Below, one piece after another: positions 24,832-33,680 of a DNA stretch of 64,000 nt. The stretch comes from Moraxellaceae bacterium. Lineage in GTDB: Bacteria > Pseudomonadota > Gammaproteobacteria > Pseudomonadales > Moraxellaceae. The position numbers were made by a program, and so were the translations under genes. The DNA lies in the NCBI GenBank assembly GCA_024234595.1, contig JACKNZ010000006.1, forward strand, positions 1 through 64,000. The letters are read 5' to 3'. Numbering within the stretch: the stretch's first letter is position 1; the number at the start of each line of letters is the position of its first letter. A model generated the notes under the pieces. The model was not told the DNA's origin. It saw only the letters and a program-made list of their open reading frames with translations, and searched no databases.

Positions 24832-25944
24832 TTAAGGCTGATAACCATCAGATAAGGTATTTAAAAAGGCAACAATCGCATCAATTTCTCGGTCAGTTAG
24901 ACGCAAATTCCCTAGCTCATCACGATTCACTGTTTCAGGTACTTCAGCTTCACCCCAACGTTGAGGCTCAACATCACGCGTGTTATAAAATTCAACAACT
25001 TCACGTAAGTTGTCAAAACGACCATTGTGCATATAGGGTGCAGTTTTAGCGATATTACGTAGTGTCGCGACACGGAATTGGCCACGTAACGTGGGATCAT
25101 TGGTGGTTTTAGCTAAACCCTCATCAACAAAATTTTCTGTAAAAAATTGGCGGTTTGGATGACGTGGTACACCAATATTGTCATAACTAAAATCGGTGAA
25201 TAATGCAGGTGTTCCATCGGCACTGGCCGTGACAGGATGACAAGCGGCACAATTGCCTTTATCTGCACGAATAAACAAACTCATGCCTTGCAACTCTAAG
25301 GTGGTGAATTGCGCTTTGCCCTGTAAATAAAAATCAAACTTTGAGCTAAATGGGCTAAAAACAGGTGTGCGTTCAAAAGCGGCAATGGCTTGTGCCATTT
25401 GACCAAATGCTTGATCTTCCTTGCCAATATCTAAAGCATCACTGCCAAACACCTCACGAAATAAATTGGCATTGGTACTGGCACGCAGTTTGGCAACAAC
25501 ATCCGCAGCATCTTTATTATTCATTTCGGCAGGATTTAAAAACGGCTTTTGGGCTTGTTCTTCTAAATTATTGACTCGGCCATCTAAAAACAAACCACCA
25601 ATCCATAAGGTTTCGCCGTCATCTTGTTCTTGATGGAGAGGCGGAATAAAGCGCGTATAACTGGCAGCAGGGGTATTACGTGTACCAAACTGCCCTACTT
25701 CAGAGCCTTTAGACACAGGGATAGTTTTATCAGCATCCGAAAAAGCACGATTGACATCATGGCACGAGGCACAAGCTTGATTACCTTGACTCGATAATGA
25801 AACATCATGAAAGAGCTTATCACCTAAAGTAACCATTTGAGTGCTAACGGTATTATCGGCTGGACTAGCAACGGTACTATTTTGTTGTTCTGGCAAACAA
25901 GCGGCTAAAAAAATACCCCCTAAAAGATAGACTATCAAACGCAT
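24832..25944 (-). CDS. Di-haem cytochrome c peroxidase (CCP/MauG family) lipoprotein
   Basis: A 370-residue exported di-haem protein. A lipobox LAAC (Cys16) predicts lipid anchoring facing the periplasm. The two haem c sites are CASCH (Cys58/Cys61/His62) and CAACH (Cys232/Cys235/His236). APYMHNGRFDNLREVVEFYN near 302-320 is the CCP/MauG signature after the second haem; its Met is the usual axial ligand of CCP. The family reduces H2O2 or oxidises substrates with it. It is first in an operon with the porin, and a near-perfect Fur palindrome lies 29 bases before the ATG. Confidence 0.9.
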   Translation of the reverse strand: MRLIVYLLGGIFLAACLPEQQNSTVASPADNTVSTQMVTLGDKLFHDVSLSSQGNQACASCHDVNRAFSDADKTIPVSKGSEVGQFGTRNTPAASYTRFIPPLHQEQDDGETLWIGGLFLDGRVNNLEEQAQKPFLNPAEMNNKDAADVVAKLRASTNANLFREVFGSDALDIGKEDQAFGQMAQAIAAFERTPVFSPFSSKFDFYLQGKAQFTTLELQGMSLFIRADKGNCAACHPVTASADGTPALFTDFSYDNIGVPRHPNRQFFTENFVDEGLAKTTNDPTLRGQFRVATLRNIAKTAPYMHNGRFDNLREVVEFYNTRDVEPQRWGEAEVPETVNRDELGNLRLTDREIDAIVAFLNTLSDGYQP

Positions 25945-25972
25945 AACATAAAACCCTAAAAAATATAAGACT

Positions 25973-25991
25973 AATGATAATACTTATCATT
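25973..25991 (-). promoter_or_regulatory. Fur box upstream of the peroxidase-porin operon
   Basis: AATGATAATACTTATCATT is a perfect 8-3-8 palindrome and closely matches the GATAATGATAATCATTATC Fur consensus. It lies 29 bases upstream of the peroxidase ATG, overlapping a likely -10 region, with TTTACA as a candidate -35 to its right. Iron-replete repression by Fur is the expected outcome; no experiment is implied. Confidence 0.8.
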
Positions 25992-26040
25992 TACAAATGT
26001 AAAGTTAAATGTTACATAATAGCTCTAGAATGGTTTTGAT

Positions 26041-28113
26041 TTATAACTTTGCCAATTTTTCTAACAGGAGACTTTGTGCTGAATGAGCTGGCTCATCTTG
26101 TTTGGCTTCAACACGTTGCCAAACGCCGTTTGCTTGTAGCTCCCATGCTAATTGATTATCGGCTAAATAATTAAGCAAGCCGTCTTTATAAATACGTTTT
26201 TTAAGGATAGGGTCATCAATTGGAAAGCACGTTTCGACGCGCGAAAAAAGGTTTCTATCCATCCAATCTGCACTAGCACAATAAATTTTTTGCTCACCGC
26301 CATTAGCAAAACAAAAAACTCGGGTATGTTCCAAAAACCTGCCCACAATAGAACGTACTCGAATATTGTCAGATATATTAGGCAACTGCGGTCTTAGGCA
26401 ACAAATAGATCGAATAATCAAATCAACCTTTACCCCTGCCATTGAGGCTTTATATAAGGCTTGTATCAATTGCTTTTCGGTCAGGGCATTAACTTTGATA
26501 ATAATATGCGCAGGTTTGCCTGCTTGCGCTAATTGTGTTTCATGTTCAATCGCAGCCATCAACTGAGCATGTAAAGTAAAGGGGGCGTGTAATAGTTTTT
26601 TGAGTTTAGCCATTTTGCCCATGCCTGTTAACTCTTGAAACATCTTATGGACATCTTCGCATAATTCAGGATTAGCGGTCATTAAGCCATAATCAGTATA
26701 AATACGCGCTGTCACTGCATGATAATTACCTGTTCCCAAATGCACATAACGATGTAATTTATTCTCTTCGCGACGCACAATTAACATCATTTTGGCATGG
26801 GTTTTATAACCCACAATACCATAAACGACAATTGCACCTGCTTCTTGCAGCTTATTCGCCACTTCGATATTAGATTCCTCGTCAAATCGTGCTCTTAGCT
26901 CAATAACAGCTGTCACTTCTTTGCCATGACGAGCGGCATCGGCCAATATTTTTACGATTTCGGCATCTGCGCCCGTGCGATACAAGGTTTGTTTTATGGC
27001 TAATACTTGCGGGTCACGTGCCGCTTCACGTAGCAAGTTGATAACAGGCGTAAATGACTCAAAAGGATGATGCAACAACACATCTTGTTTTTTGAGTGCC
27101 TCAAAAATGCTATCGTATTTTTGCAAGACACTTGGGACACTGGGGGTAAAGGGACTATAGCGCAAACGTGGTCGATTAAAGTTAGACAACAAGCGCGCCA
27201 AATTAACTGGGCCATTAACACGATATAAAGATTGTTCTTTGAGGCCAAATTGGCGTAACAAATAATCACTGATATGTTTAGGGCAATTATCGGCTACTTC
27301 TAAACGCACCGCTTTACCAAATCGACGCGAAAATAAGCCACCTTTTAAGGCTAAGGCCAAATCATCGACATCCTCATCAACGGTTAAGTCAGCATTTCGT
27401 GTTACCCGAAATTGATAACAACCTGTGGCAACCATACCCGAAAATAATTCAGAAACGTGTTCATGAATAATCGCTGATAACAAAACATGTTGGTCACCAC
27501 CTTGAACCAACTCATCAGGCAATCTGACCACACGTGGCAATGAACGTGGTGCTGGCACAATCGCTAAGGCTATTTGTCGGCCAAAGGCATCTTTACCCTC
27601 TAAACTGACGATAAAGTTAAGGCTTTTATTGACTAAGCGCGGAAAAGGATGAGCAGGGTCTAGGCTAATGGGCGTTAAAACAGGAAGCACCTGCTCTCTA
27701 AAATATTGTTTCACCCATGCCGCTTGTTCAGGATTTAATTCATCTCGCTTTAAAAAACGTATGTTTTCGGCAGCAAGTGCAGGAAATAAATCCTCATTCA
27801 AAATCCGATATTGTTTTTCGACCGCTTGATGACAAATATCTGATATTTGTTTGAGTGTATCTTCAACCAAAGCCCCATCCATAGAGACACTAGCCGCATC
27901 AAAAGAGAATTTTTGTAATAGCCCTGCCACGCGAATTTCAAAAAACTCATCTAGGTTACGGCTAAAAATCAGCAAAAAATTAAGTCTTTCTATTAAGGGA
28001 TGACGGGTATCAACCGCTTGCTCCAACACTCGCAAATGAAAATCTAAAATGCTGAGTTCGCGATTGATATAAAAATCTGGATTATTTAGGTCGATGGTCT
28101 CTTGGCTATCCAT
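26041..28113 (-). CDS. ppk1: Polyphosphate kinase 1
   Basis: Reversibly makes polyphosphate from ATP at the membrane. The 690-residue product has the PPK1 layout: N domain (starting LNNPDFYINRELSILDFHLRVL), H domain and two catalytic C domains. The phosphorylated His lies in GYKTHAKMMLIVRRE, with a second conserved His in HLGTGNYHAVTARIYTDYG. Length matches the family. Its partner exopolyphosphatase gene lies about 4.5 kb away, with a hydrolase and the peroxidase-porin pair in between. mtgA follows. Confidence 0.97.
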   Translation of the reverse strand: MDSQETIDLNNPDFYINRELSILDFHLRVLEQAVDTRHPLIERLNFLLIFSRNLDEFFEIRVAGLLQKFSFDAASVSMDGALVEDTLKQISDICHQAVEKQYRILNEDLFPALAAENIRFLKRDELNPEQAAWVKQYFREQVLPVLTPISLDPAHPFPRLVNKSLNFIVSLEGKDAFGRQIALAIVPAPRSLPRVVRLPDELVQGGDQHVLLSAIIHEHVSELFSGMVATGCYQFRVTRNADLTVDEDVDDLALALKGGLFSRRFGKAVRLEVADNCPKHISDYLLRQFGLKEQSLYRVNGPVNLARLLSNFNRPRLRYSPFTPSVPSVLQKYDSIFEALKKQDVLLHHPFESFTPVINLLREAARDPQVLAIKQTLYRTGADAEIVKILADAARHGKEVTAVIELRARFDEESNIEVANKLQEAGAIVVYGIVGYKTHAKMMLIVRREENKLHRYVHLGTGNYHAVTARIYTDYGLMTANPELCEDVHKMFQELTGMGKMAKLKKLLHAPFTLHAQLMAAIEHETQLAQAGKPAHIIIKVNALTEKQLIQALYKASMAGVKVDLIIRSICCLRPQLPNISDNIRVRSIVGRFLEHTRVFCFANGGEQKIYCASADWMDRNLFSRVETCFPIDDPILKKRIYKDGLLNYLADNQLAWELQANGVWQRVEAKQDEPAHSAQSLLLEKLAKL

Positions 28114-28180
28114 TGTGGCATCTCGTCTTTGCTAATGTTTTTGATGATATTAGCACACATCCATGTCAATCTAATGAATC

Positions 28181-28873
28181 CTAAGGATAATCAGCATAAT
28201 ACATTCGTCGTTGAATAATCCGTGCCTTACGTAGCAATTTTCTATCAGAACGATTTTTGTCATAATAACGCGGATTGGGCACCATTGCTGCGAGCTTTGC
28301 AGCTTCAGCAGCCGTCAAATAACGCGCACTTTTTTTATAATAATGACGTGCAGCCGCCTCAACACCAAAAACACCGTTGCCCCACTCAATGACATTGATA
28401 TAAATTTCAAAAATCCGTTTTTTGCTCATCATATTTTCCATCATCACCGTAATTGTTGCTTCTTCTAGCTTACGCCACGGTGTTTTCTTACTTGATAAGA
28501 ATAAATTTTTGGCGAGTTGTTGTGAAATGGTTGAGCCGCCAGCGACAATCTTGCCCTTTTTAAGATTTTTTTCCCAAGCGTCTTGAATACCTTCCCAATC
28601 AAAGCCTTCGTGAGCCAAAAACTTTGCATCTTCTGAGGCAATCAAGGCTTTTTTAATATTAGGCGAAATATTTTTGTAGTCCACCCAACGATGTTTTAGT
28701 TCCGCCTCAGGATTTTTATCTTGTAATACTTCGCGCTGAGTATCCATAAAAGCAGTGGATTGAGGATTATGGTCTATCCACCACCAAATATTGGCACATA
28801 ACCACACATAATAAAAAAAGATGCACGCAATAACGACCAAAATGCCCCGAAGAATCAAACTGCGTAGCGTCAT
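28181..28873 (-). CDS. mtgA: Monofunctional peptidoglycan glycosyltransferase
   Basis: A 230-residue GT51 enzyme that polymerises lipid II into glycan strands without a transpeptidase domain. One N-terminal membrane helix (about 8-28) is followed by the GT51 domain with ALIASEDAKFLAHEGFDWEG (catalytic Glu in SED) and the motifs GGSTISQQLAKNLFLSS and RKLEEATITVMMENMMSKKRIFEIYIN (second Glu). The end KLAAMVPNPRYYDKNR is typical. It starts after a 125-bp repeat element that separates it from the START-domain gene. Confidence 0.95.
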   Translation of the reverse strand: MTLRSLILRGILVVIACIFFYYVWLCANIWWWIDHNPQSTAFMDTQREVLQDKNPEAELKHRWVDYKNISPNIKKALIASEDAKFLAHEGFDWEGIQDAWEKNLKKGKIVAGGSTISQQLAKNLFLSSKKTPWRKLEEATITVMMENMMSKKRIFEIYINVIEWGNGVFGVEAAARHYYKKSARYLTAAEAAKLAAMVPNPRYYDKNRSDRKLLRKARIIQRRMYYADYP

Positions 28874-28887
28874 CTGTCCTACCTCAT

Positions 28888-29012
28888 AGGACTTACATGG
28901 TTATCGCTTATTTGTACGCCCTCACCCTCCGCTACGCTCCTCCCTCTCCCTGAGGGAGAGGGTTGGGGTGAGGGTGCAAAACGCGCTAATTTCGGTGAAA
29001 TACGTAAGTCCT
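28888..29012. repeat. 125-bp inverted-repeat element with nested hairpins
   Basis: AGGACTTAC (28888-28896) and GTAAGTCCT (29004-29012) are perfect 9-bp terminal inverted repeats. Inside, CTCACCC (28921-28927) pairs with GGGTGAG (28966-28972), and CCCTCTCCC-TGA-GGGAGAGGG (28942-28962) forms a strong stem with a 3-base loop. It is non-coding and MITE-like, and lies between mtgA and the START-domain gene. A degenerate relative is at 18985-19018. It may also stop transcription from the left-running upstream genes. Confidence 0.65.
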
Positions 29013-29021
29013 GCTCTGTCA

Positions 29022-29687
29022 TTACAAAGGTTCTTTAATATGTGAATTAGCTACCTTTTGGTAACGCTCATCCCCAATCACATTTTGCAAGCCCATTAAG
29101 GTGTTGTAAGGATGTTCTTGAATCAAAAAATTCACCGCGCCCACAGGAATACGACCACCTGGGTCGGCATGACCCGACATGGTCACTTCAATCATACCAT
29201 TAGCTATTGGCTTAAATAACCAAAAACCTTTGACCATTGGCATTCTTAAACAACAATCACTGACTGGATATTTGGCAGCAAAGGCAGACTCATTACTATC
29301 TATTCTAACTATCCCTTTGGCATCTTGGCTAATTTTGACATCAACAACAGCCTCTCTATCAGTAAATGGCCACGGAAAATCGGTGATGACTCGAATAGTA
29401 AAACTTTGTTGCACATCATCACGCATTAACACGTCAATTCGTGAAGTTCGATACAGCCAGCGGCTAGGGTTTTCGGTATCGGTAATCAGGGCGACTAAGC
29501 CCGATAAACTACTTTTAACCACGGTGGTCGCCTTGAAACCATACAAAGCACTTTGTGGCACTTTATACTTCCAAATTTTAATATTATTTTTGTCTAAAAT
29601 GAGGCCTGAATTTTTTACCGTGTCATTAGCCCATACCTGAGTCACACAACAACATAATAACCAAAAAAGAGTATGCCATCTAATCAT
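29022..29687 (-). CDS. Exported START-domain lipid-binding-like protein
   Basis: A 221-residue protein with a signal peptide ending near VTQVWA-NDTV. The mature part resembles the bacterial START/SRPBCC group: NNIKIWKYKVPQSALYGFKA, RWLYRTSRIDVLMRDD and the characteristic VITDFPWPFTDREAVVDV. Such proteins bind a hydrophobic ligand in a helix-grip cavity; the ligand is unknown. Cys143-Cys144 are next to each other (VSDCCLR). It follows the rhombosortase-like gene by 31 bases, suggesting one operon. Confidence 0.8.
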   Translation of the reverse strand: MIRWHTLFWLLCCCVTQVWANDTVKNSGLILDKNNIKIWKYKVPQSALYGFKATTVVKSSLSGLVALITDTENPSRWLYRTSRIDVLMRDDVQQSFTIRVITDFPWPFTDREAVVDVKISQDAKGIVRIDSNESAFAAKYPVSDCCLRMPMVKGFWLFKPIANGMIEVTMSGHADPGGRIPVGAVNFLIQEHPYNTLMGLQNVIGDERYQKVANSHIKEPL

Positions 29688-29718
29688 GAGCTAAAATCTC
29701 AAAAACTAAAAATTCGTC

Positions 29719-30300
29719 TCAGGTATTGAGTCTAAATTGTATTTCTTTTACAACAATCATACCCACACTAAAAATCAAGCCAATAATTGCACCCATTAAA
29801 TGAGCTTCTGTGAGTACATGACCACCAATCAATTTTTCGGTGACAGATATACCTTGCCCAAAGCCTTCTGTCAGTAGTTTTAATGTCACTAGACACAATA
29901 AAACAACTCCAAAAGCGCGCTCTTGTGCATTGGCCACCAATCTGACCGCACCTGCCACATATAAACTATGTATAACCCCCGAAAAGCCAACATAATAGCT
30001 TACTTTAGGGATATATAAATACAATACCATGCTTTGAATTAGAGCAGAGCAAATTATCAATACTAGCCATTCTGACCAATAAAAAACCCTATCATATAGA
30101 GCTAACACTAACGCCAATGCCAACATATTTAACAATAAATGAATGAGATTGGCATGGATAAAATGGGCACTCAGTAACCGCCACCCCTGCCCCTGTTCGA
30201 GCAAATCACGCGCAAACCAAAAGCTTTCTATGCCAATACATTGTGTCACTATGAATATTATCCACAACACACTAAGCAACTTTATGTTTGCAAAGGACAT
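29719..30300 (-). CDS. Rhombosortase-like intramembrane serine protease
   Basis: A 193-residue rhomboid-family membrane protein with about six hydrophobic helices. The catalytic Ser is likely Ser107 in YYVGFSGVIHSLYVAGA and the catalytic His His167 in TEAHLMGAIIGL. AHFIHANLIHLLLNMLALAL is the conserved His/Asn helix. Size and motifs match rhombosortases, which cut GlyGly-CTERM C-terminal tails of exported proteins. The ATG at 30298-30300 has a TTGGAG site directly after a terminator; a longer frame extending upstream runs through that terminator and is rejected. No GlyGly-CTERM protein was seen in the window. Confidence 0.82.
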   Translation of the reverse strand: MSFANIKLLSVLWIIFIVTQCIGIESFWFARDLLEQGQGWRLLSAHFIHANLIHLLLNMLALALVLALYDRVFYWSEWLVLIICSALIQSMVLYLYIPKVSYYVGFSGVIHSLYVAGAVRLVANAQERAFGVVLLCLVTLKLLTEGFGQGISVTEKLIGGHVLTEAHLMGAIIGLIFSVGMIVVKEIQFRLNT

Positions 30301-30313
30301 ATTTGCTCCAAAC

Positions 30314-30344
30314 AAAAAGCCGACTGTTTGACGGTCGGCTTTTT
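30314..30344 (-). terminator. Rho-independent terminator after the TRAP permease gene
   Basis: AAAAAGCCGAC (30314-30324) pairs perfectly with GTCGGCTTTTT (30334-30344). On the minus strand it lies just after the TRAP permease stop and before the rhombosortase start, and ends in TTTTTG. This separates the two operons. Confidence 0.85.
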
Positions 30345-30359
30345 GACGATTGCTAATCG

Positions 30360-32447
30360 TTATTTGGCATAAAATAGCAATGGAACATATACCACCATAA
30401 TCAAGGATGGAACCATGACTAATAATGGTAAAATCCAACGCTCATAACGCCAGTAGAAAGATAAGTGACGCACTTCGCCATCAGCCTCGTCCATCTCTTT
30501 TTCACCAACCACTTGTCGAGTTAAGAGCTGGTTGAGTGCCACAGGTGGTGACAAATAACCTAATTCAAAGGCGGTTAACACAATCATCCAAAAGTGAACG
30601 GGGTCTATCCCATTTTTGTAGGCAATTGGCGCAACAGTTGCGGATACCAAAATCACCGCACCGAAGGGATCCATCACCATACCCACAAATACTAACAACA
30701 CCATTAAAATAGACACAGCGACCCAAATACTTCCAAAGGTCTCTGGTACAGCCTCCATTAAGCCTGACCGCTCAATCACACCACCAACACTTACCGAGAG
30801 TGCCATCAGCATAATCAAGGCACCAATATGACCAATGGTGTCATTGGTTGCAGTACGTACACCTTCTTCAAAGCCAACACGACGTTCAGCAATTTCGGGC
30901 GCGACATTAGCAGCAGGCTCACGACGTACTTTATCAAACCAGACAATCGCCAACATAATAAAAGGCAAAATCATCGGTGCGGTAAACTCGTCAAGTTTAG
31001 TATTTAAAATTTGATCGTAGAATAAAACGACAATTAGAATAATAACCACATAGGCTGACACTGGTACTAAGGCACGAGCAGAATGTGGCAAAGCCTCTGA
31101 GGGCTTGGCTAGTTTAAAGCCACCTTTAGATATCACTAAAGACATGATTAAAAACATGGTTGAAGTTAACAAGAAAACCTTAACACCCCAGCCATACAGT
31201 AAGGAAGTGGTTACTTCTTTATTGAGCGCGGCAATCACCACCACCAATAAACAGGGGCTTAACACTACACCTAAAGAGCCTGACATGGCCGTTGCAGCCA
31301 AAGCATATTGACGACGTGCACCCGAGGCATACACTTCTTTATAAATAACTGCGCCTGCTGCAATCACAAAAATACCTGACGCACCAGTATAAGCAGTTGG
31401 AATTGCGGCCGCCAAGAGGATGATGTAGGTTAAAACTTCAGGTGAAAACTTCCACGGACGAACGATATTTAAGAACAAATCGACCACACGGGTTTGTTTA
31501 AGCAACATACCGACCCAAATGTACAAGGCCAAGTTTAGGAACACCCCTGATAATTCCATCATTTGGCCTAAATAAATCGCCAAACCTGAATAGTGTTTTT
31601 CGGCTAAGAAGGACAAACCTGCATTGAGAGCCATAAAGGCATACAAAGGTACAGATAGCAGAGCCATACCGATGCTACCACCTTCGGTTGCTTCGGCAGG
31701 TGGTTTTACAAATTGCTTGATGCTAATCAAAATCAAGGCCGAGAATAATCCGACCCACAGATAATTAACAATCGGATGCTCAATTGGAATACCCGATGCC
31801 AACTGTAATTTCCAATAAGAAATACTAGAGGCTAATAACAAGGCATTCGCAGCAACCATCGCTATTGAATAGACTTTAAAGTCTGTTTTGGTTGAAGGTG
31901 GTCTTAAAGCAATATGATGCAAGCCCAAGGTTGTGGTCGTTGCTGCAATCGCCACCATCAAAATCAAAATGACTGAACGATTTTCGGTACCAAATCTAAA
32001 AACACCAAAAAATGCCGTTTCAAAAGAGCGATAGGCTTTGAGTGTCGGTGTGATATGTTTGGTGAGCTTGACATAGGCTTCATTTTTTTGAATACATTGA
32101 TCACGAGCGGTCAACAAGGACTGTCTGACGGCTTCTGGATCAACCACTTCATCGGCAAACAAACCACCAAAGGCATCATCTTGTCCTGCATTGTTAACCT
32201 TTTTTTGTACTTCGGCTTCAATATCAGGATTAGTATTACAGTCAGGCTTAGCAGGGTCTGCCCGTAACATAAAGTATTGCACCCCTGTCGCGGGATCGCC
32301 AAAGATTCTCTCACCCATACGCAATAATTGGCCGTGAATCATTTCACCTGTGCCAATGACCAAAGTCAGTATGAGCAACATCAAAACAGGCAGACTCGAT
32401 AACCATTCCGACAAGGAACGGTTTAAAAATACAGGTTTCTGGTTCAT
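30360..32447 (-). CDS. TRAP transporter permease with fused small (Q) and large (M) subunits
   Basis: A 695-residue inner-membrane protein. The N-terminal part (about 1-245) carries a first helix at about 17-38, a periplasmic segment with Cys69 and Cys117 (PDCNTNPD, ARDQCIQK), and further helices consistent with a DctQ-type domain. From about 255 to the end come at least ten helices with DctM-type motifs (AAAIPTAYTGASGIFVIAAGAVIYKE, SPPVALNQLLTRQVVG). TRAP transporters take up organic acids or similar solutes driven by an ion gradient. Last of a three-gene cassette with an extracytoplasmic binding protein and a TatT-like lipoprotein. Confidence 0.83.
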   Translation of the reverse strand: MNQKPVFLNRSLSEWLSSLPVLMLLILTLVIGTGEMIHGQLLRMGERIFGDPATGVQYFMLRADPAKPDCNTNPDIEAEVQKKVNNAGQDDAFGGLFADEVVDPEAVRQSLLTARDQCIQKNEAYVKLTKHITPTLKAYRSFETAFFGVFRFGTENRSVILILMVAIAATTTTLGLHHIALRPPSTKTDFKVYSIAMVAANALLLASSISYWKLQLASGIPIEHPIVNYLWVGLFSALILISIKQFVKPPAEATEGGSIGMALLSVPLYAFMALNAGLSFLAEKHYSGLAIYLGQMMELSGVFLNLALYIWVGMLLKQTRVVDLFLNIVRPWKFSPEVLTYIILLAAAIPTAYTGASGIFVIAAGAVIYKEVYASGARRQYALAATAMSGSLGVVLSPCLLVVVIAALNKEVTTSLLYGWGVKVFLLTSTMFLIMSLVISKGGFKLAKPSEALPHSARALVPVSAYVVIILIVVLFYDQILNTKLDEFTAPMILPFIMLAIVWFDKVRREPAANVAPEIAERRVGFEEGVRTATNDTIGHIGALIMLMALSVSVGGVIERSGLMEAVPETFGSIWVAVSILMVLLVFVGMVMDPFGAVILVSATVAPIAYKNGIDPVHFWMIVLTAFELGYLSPPVALNQLLTRQVVGEKEMDEADGEVRHLSFYWRYERWILPLLVMVPSLIMVVYVPLLFYAK

Positions 32448-32478
32448 ATTGTCCTGCTTCTAGCTGTAAAACAAACAC

Positions 32479-32517
32479 TGCATTTAAAAAATGCAACCCC
32501 TAAAGAGGCAAGCCTCT
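32479..32517 (-). promoter_or_regulatory. Two tandem stem-loops between binding-protein and permease genes
   Basis: TGCATTT-AAA-AAATGCA (32479-32495) and AGAGGC-AA-GCCTCT (32504-32517) lie in the 144-base gap between the binding-protein stop and the permease start. On the minus strand the AGAGGCTTGCCTCT stem is followed by TTTAGGGG. Such intercistronic stems often make the binding protein more abundant than the permease, by partial termination or by mRNA protection. Confidence 0.4.
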
Positions 32518-32591
32518 ATTATGCAAGTAAATAAGACTATCTTCTTGCTTTAACACGACGACAACAGTGACGCCCTATCTCATTGTTATTC

Positions 32592-33605
32592 TTACTCTAA
32601 ATTTTGACTACACTCGGCATTACTTGGCTCAACTTGGCATCGTACCCTTTTGAGCAAAGACATCATGCGTTTGTCATATATCCCTTCTTTTGTTAATTTA
32701 ATTCGTGCATCCCGCATTAACGCAATATAACGTGGTCTATCTTCATCGGGTATGTGCAGCCAATATTTAGGATCTATGTCCTTTTCGTAACGCTCAACAG
32801 CAGATAACACCCGCTCTAATTGACTTAATAAATAGCTTCTTGATTTTTGGCCAAAACCATCGGGAAATCGCTCTTTACGAATCACTACCTGCAAAAATAC
32901 CTGTGCGACTAAAAAGTCAGGAATACCGCCTTTTTCGCCTAAGCCACGATATAACTCCAGCGGCCGATAGGCAGTAGCAGGCGCAGCAATCACGTCCACC
33001 ACGCCATTATTAAACTTAGCAGCAAAATTACTAATATCAGAAGGAACTGCTTGCGCACCAACACCGCGCACTAATTGAGATTGTGATTTATCATAATCAA
33101 AAACAGCTATTTTTTTGCCTGCCAATTTGCCTACTTCATCAATAGAACGGTCACGCAAAAATAAATAGGCCGAACCAAGCGGCATCACACCTGCAACCTC
33201 ATAAGCATCTTGACTCATTAAAGAGGCCGCTTTGGGACTGCTAATGGCTGCCACCACCATTCTTAAATGCTGGTAACTTGGAATCGCACCAATTGACTCC
33301 AAACTTCCGACAAAAGTATTAAAGGGTTTGGCACGCAAGCCCGTAATCACTACGCCATCACACTGCCCGACCCTAAAATCTTCGGTTGCTATTTTTTCAT
33401 CGGTATATGCTTTGAGTTGTAAACTCACATTCCATTCTTTAGCAGCAAGACGATAATCTTTCATTAAAGAATAATTATCCCCATTTGCGCCCATTAAATC
33501 CCACACACAAAGTGTGCGTTTGGATGCAGTGTCATCCGCATCCGCAGGCACCGAAATAGCAAGTAAACAAAAAATTTGTATCAACGCTGCAATTTTTGTC
33601 CACAT
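32592..33605 (-). CDS. Putative TRAP-associated solute-binding protein (AdeT1/2-like, DUF6091)
   Basis: A 337-residue exported protein with signal peptide MWTKIAALIQIFCLLAISVPADA. It begins after the signal with KRTLCVWDLMGANGDNYSLMKDYRLAAKEW and has the two-lobe character of periplasmic binding proteins (GQCDGVVITGLRAKPFN, LAGKKIAVFDYDKSQSQLV, NNGVVDVIAAPATAYRPLE). It recalls Acinetobacter AdeT1/AdeT2, often labelled as efflux components; the permease next door argues for uptake. The start is the ATG at 33603-33605 with an AGGA site, one codon inside a GTG. The ligand is unknown. Confidence 0.72.
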   Translation of the reverse strand: MWTKIAALIQIFCLLAISVPADADDTASKRTLCVWDLMGANGDNYSLMKDYRLAAKEWNVSLQLKAYTDEKIATEDFRVGQCDGVVITGLRAKPFNTFVGSLESIGAIPSYQHLRMVVAAISSPKAASLMSQDAYEVAGVMPLGSAYLFLRDRSIDEVGKLAGKKIAVFDYDKSQSQLVRGVGAQAVPSDISNFAAKFNNGVVDVIAAPATAYRPLELYRGLGEKGGIPDFLVAQVFLQVVIRKERFPDGFGQKSRSYLLSQLERVLSAVERYEKDIDPKYWLHIPDEDRPRYIALMRDARIKLTKEGIYDKRMMSLLKRVRCQVEPSNAECSQNLE

Positions 33606-33680
33606 CACACTGCTTTATCCTTTATGACACACAATCACAAACAACAGACTCACAATTAACATGAGTCTGTGCAGGGTTAT

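Noticed and set aside
30301..30438. An upstream extension of the rhombosortase gene by 46 codons.
   Set aside because: It would read through the terminator hairpin and into the TRAP permease end; the ATG at 30300 has its own ribosome site.
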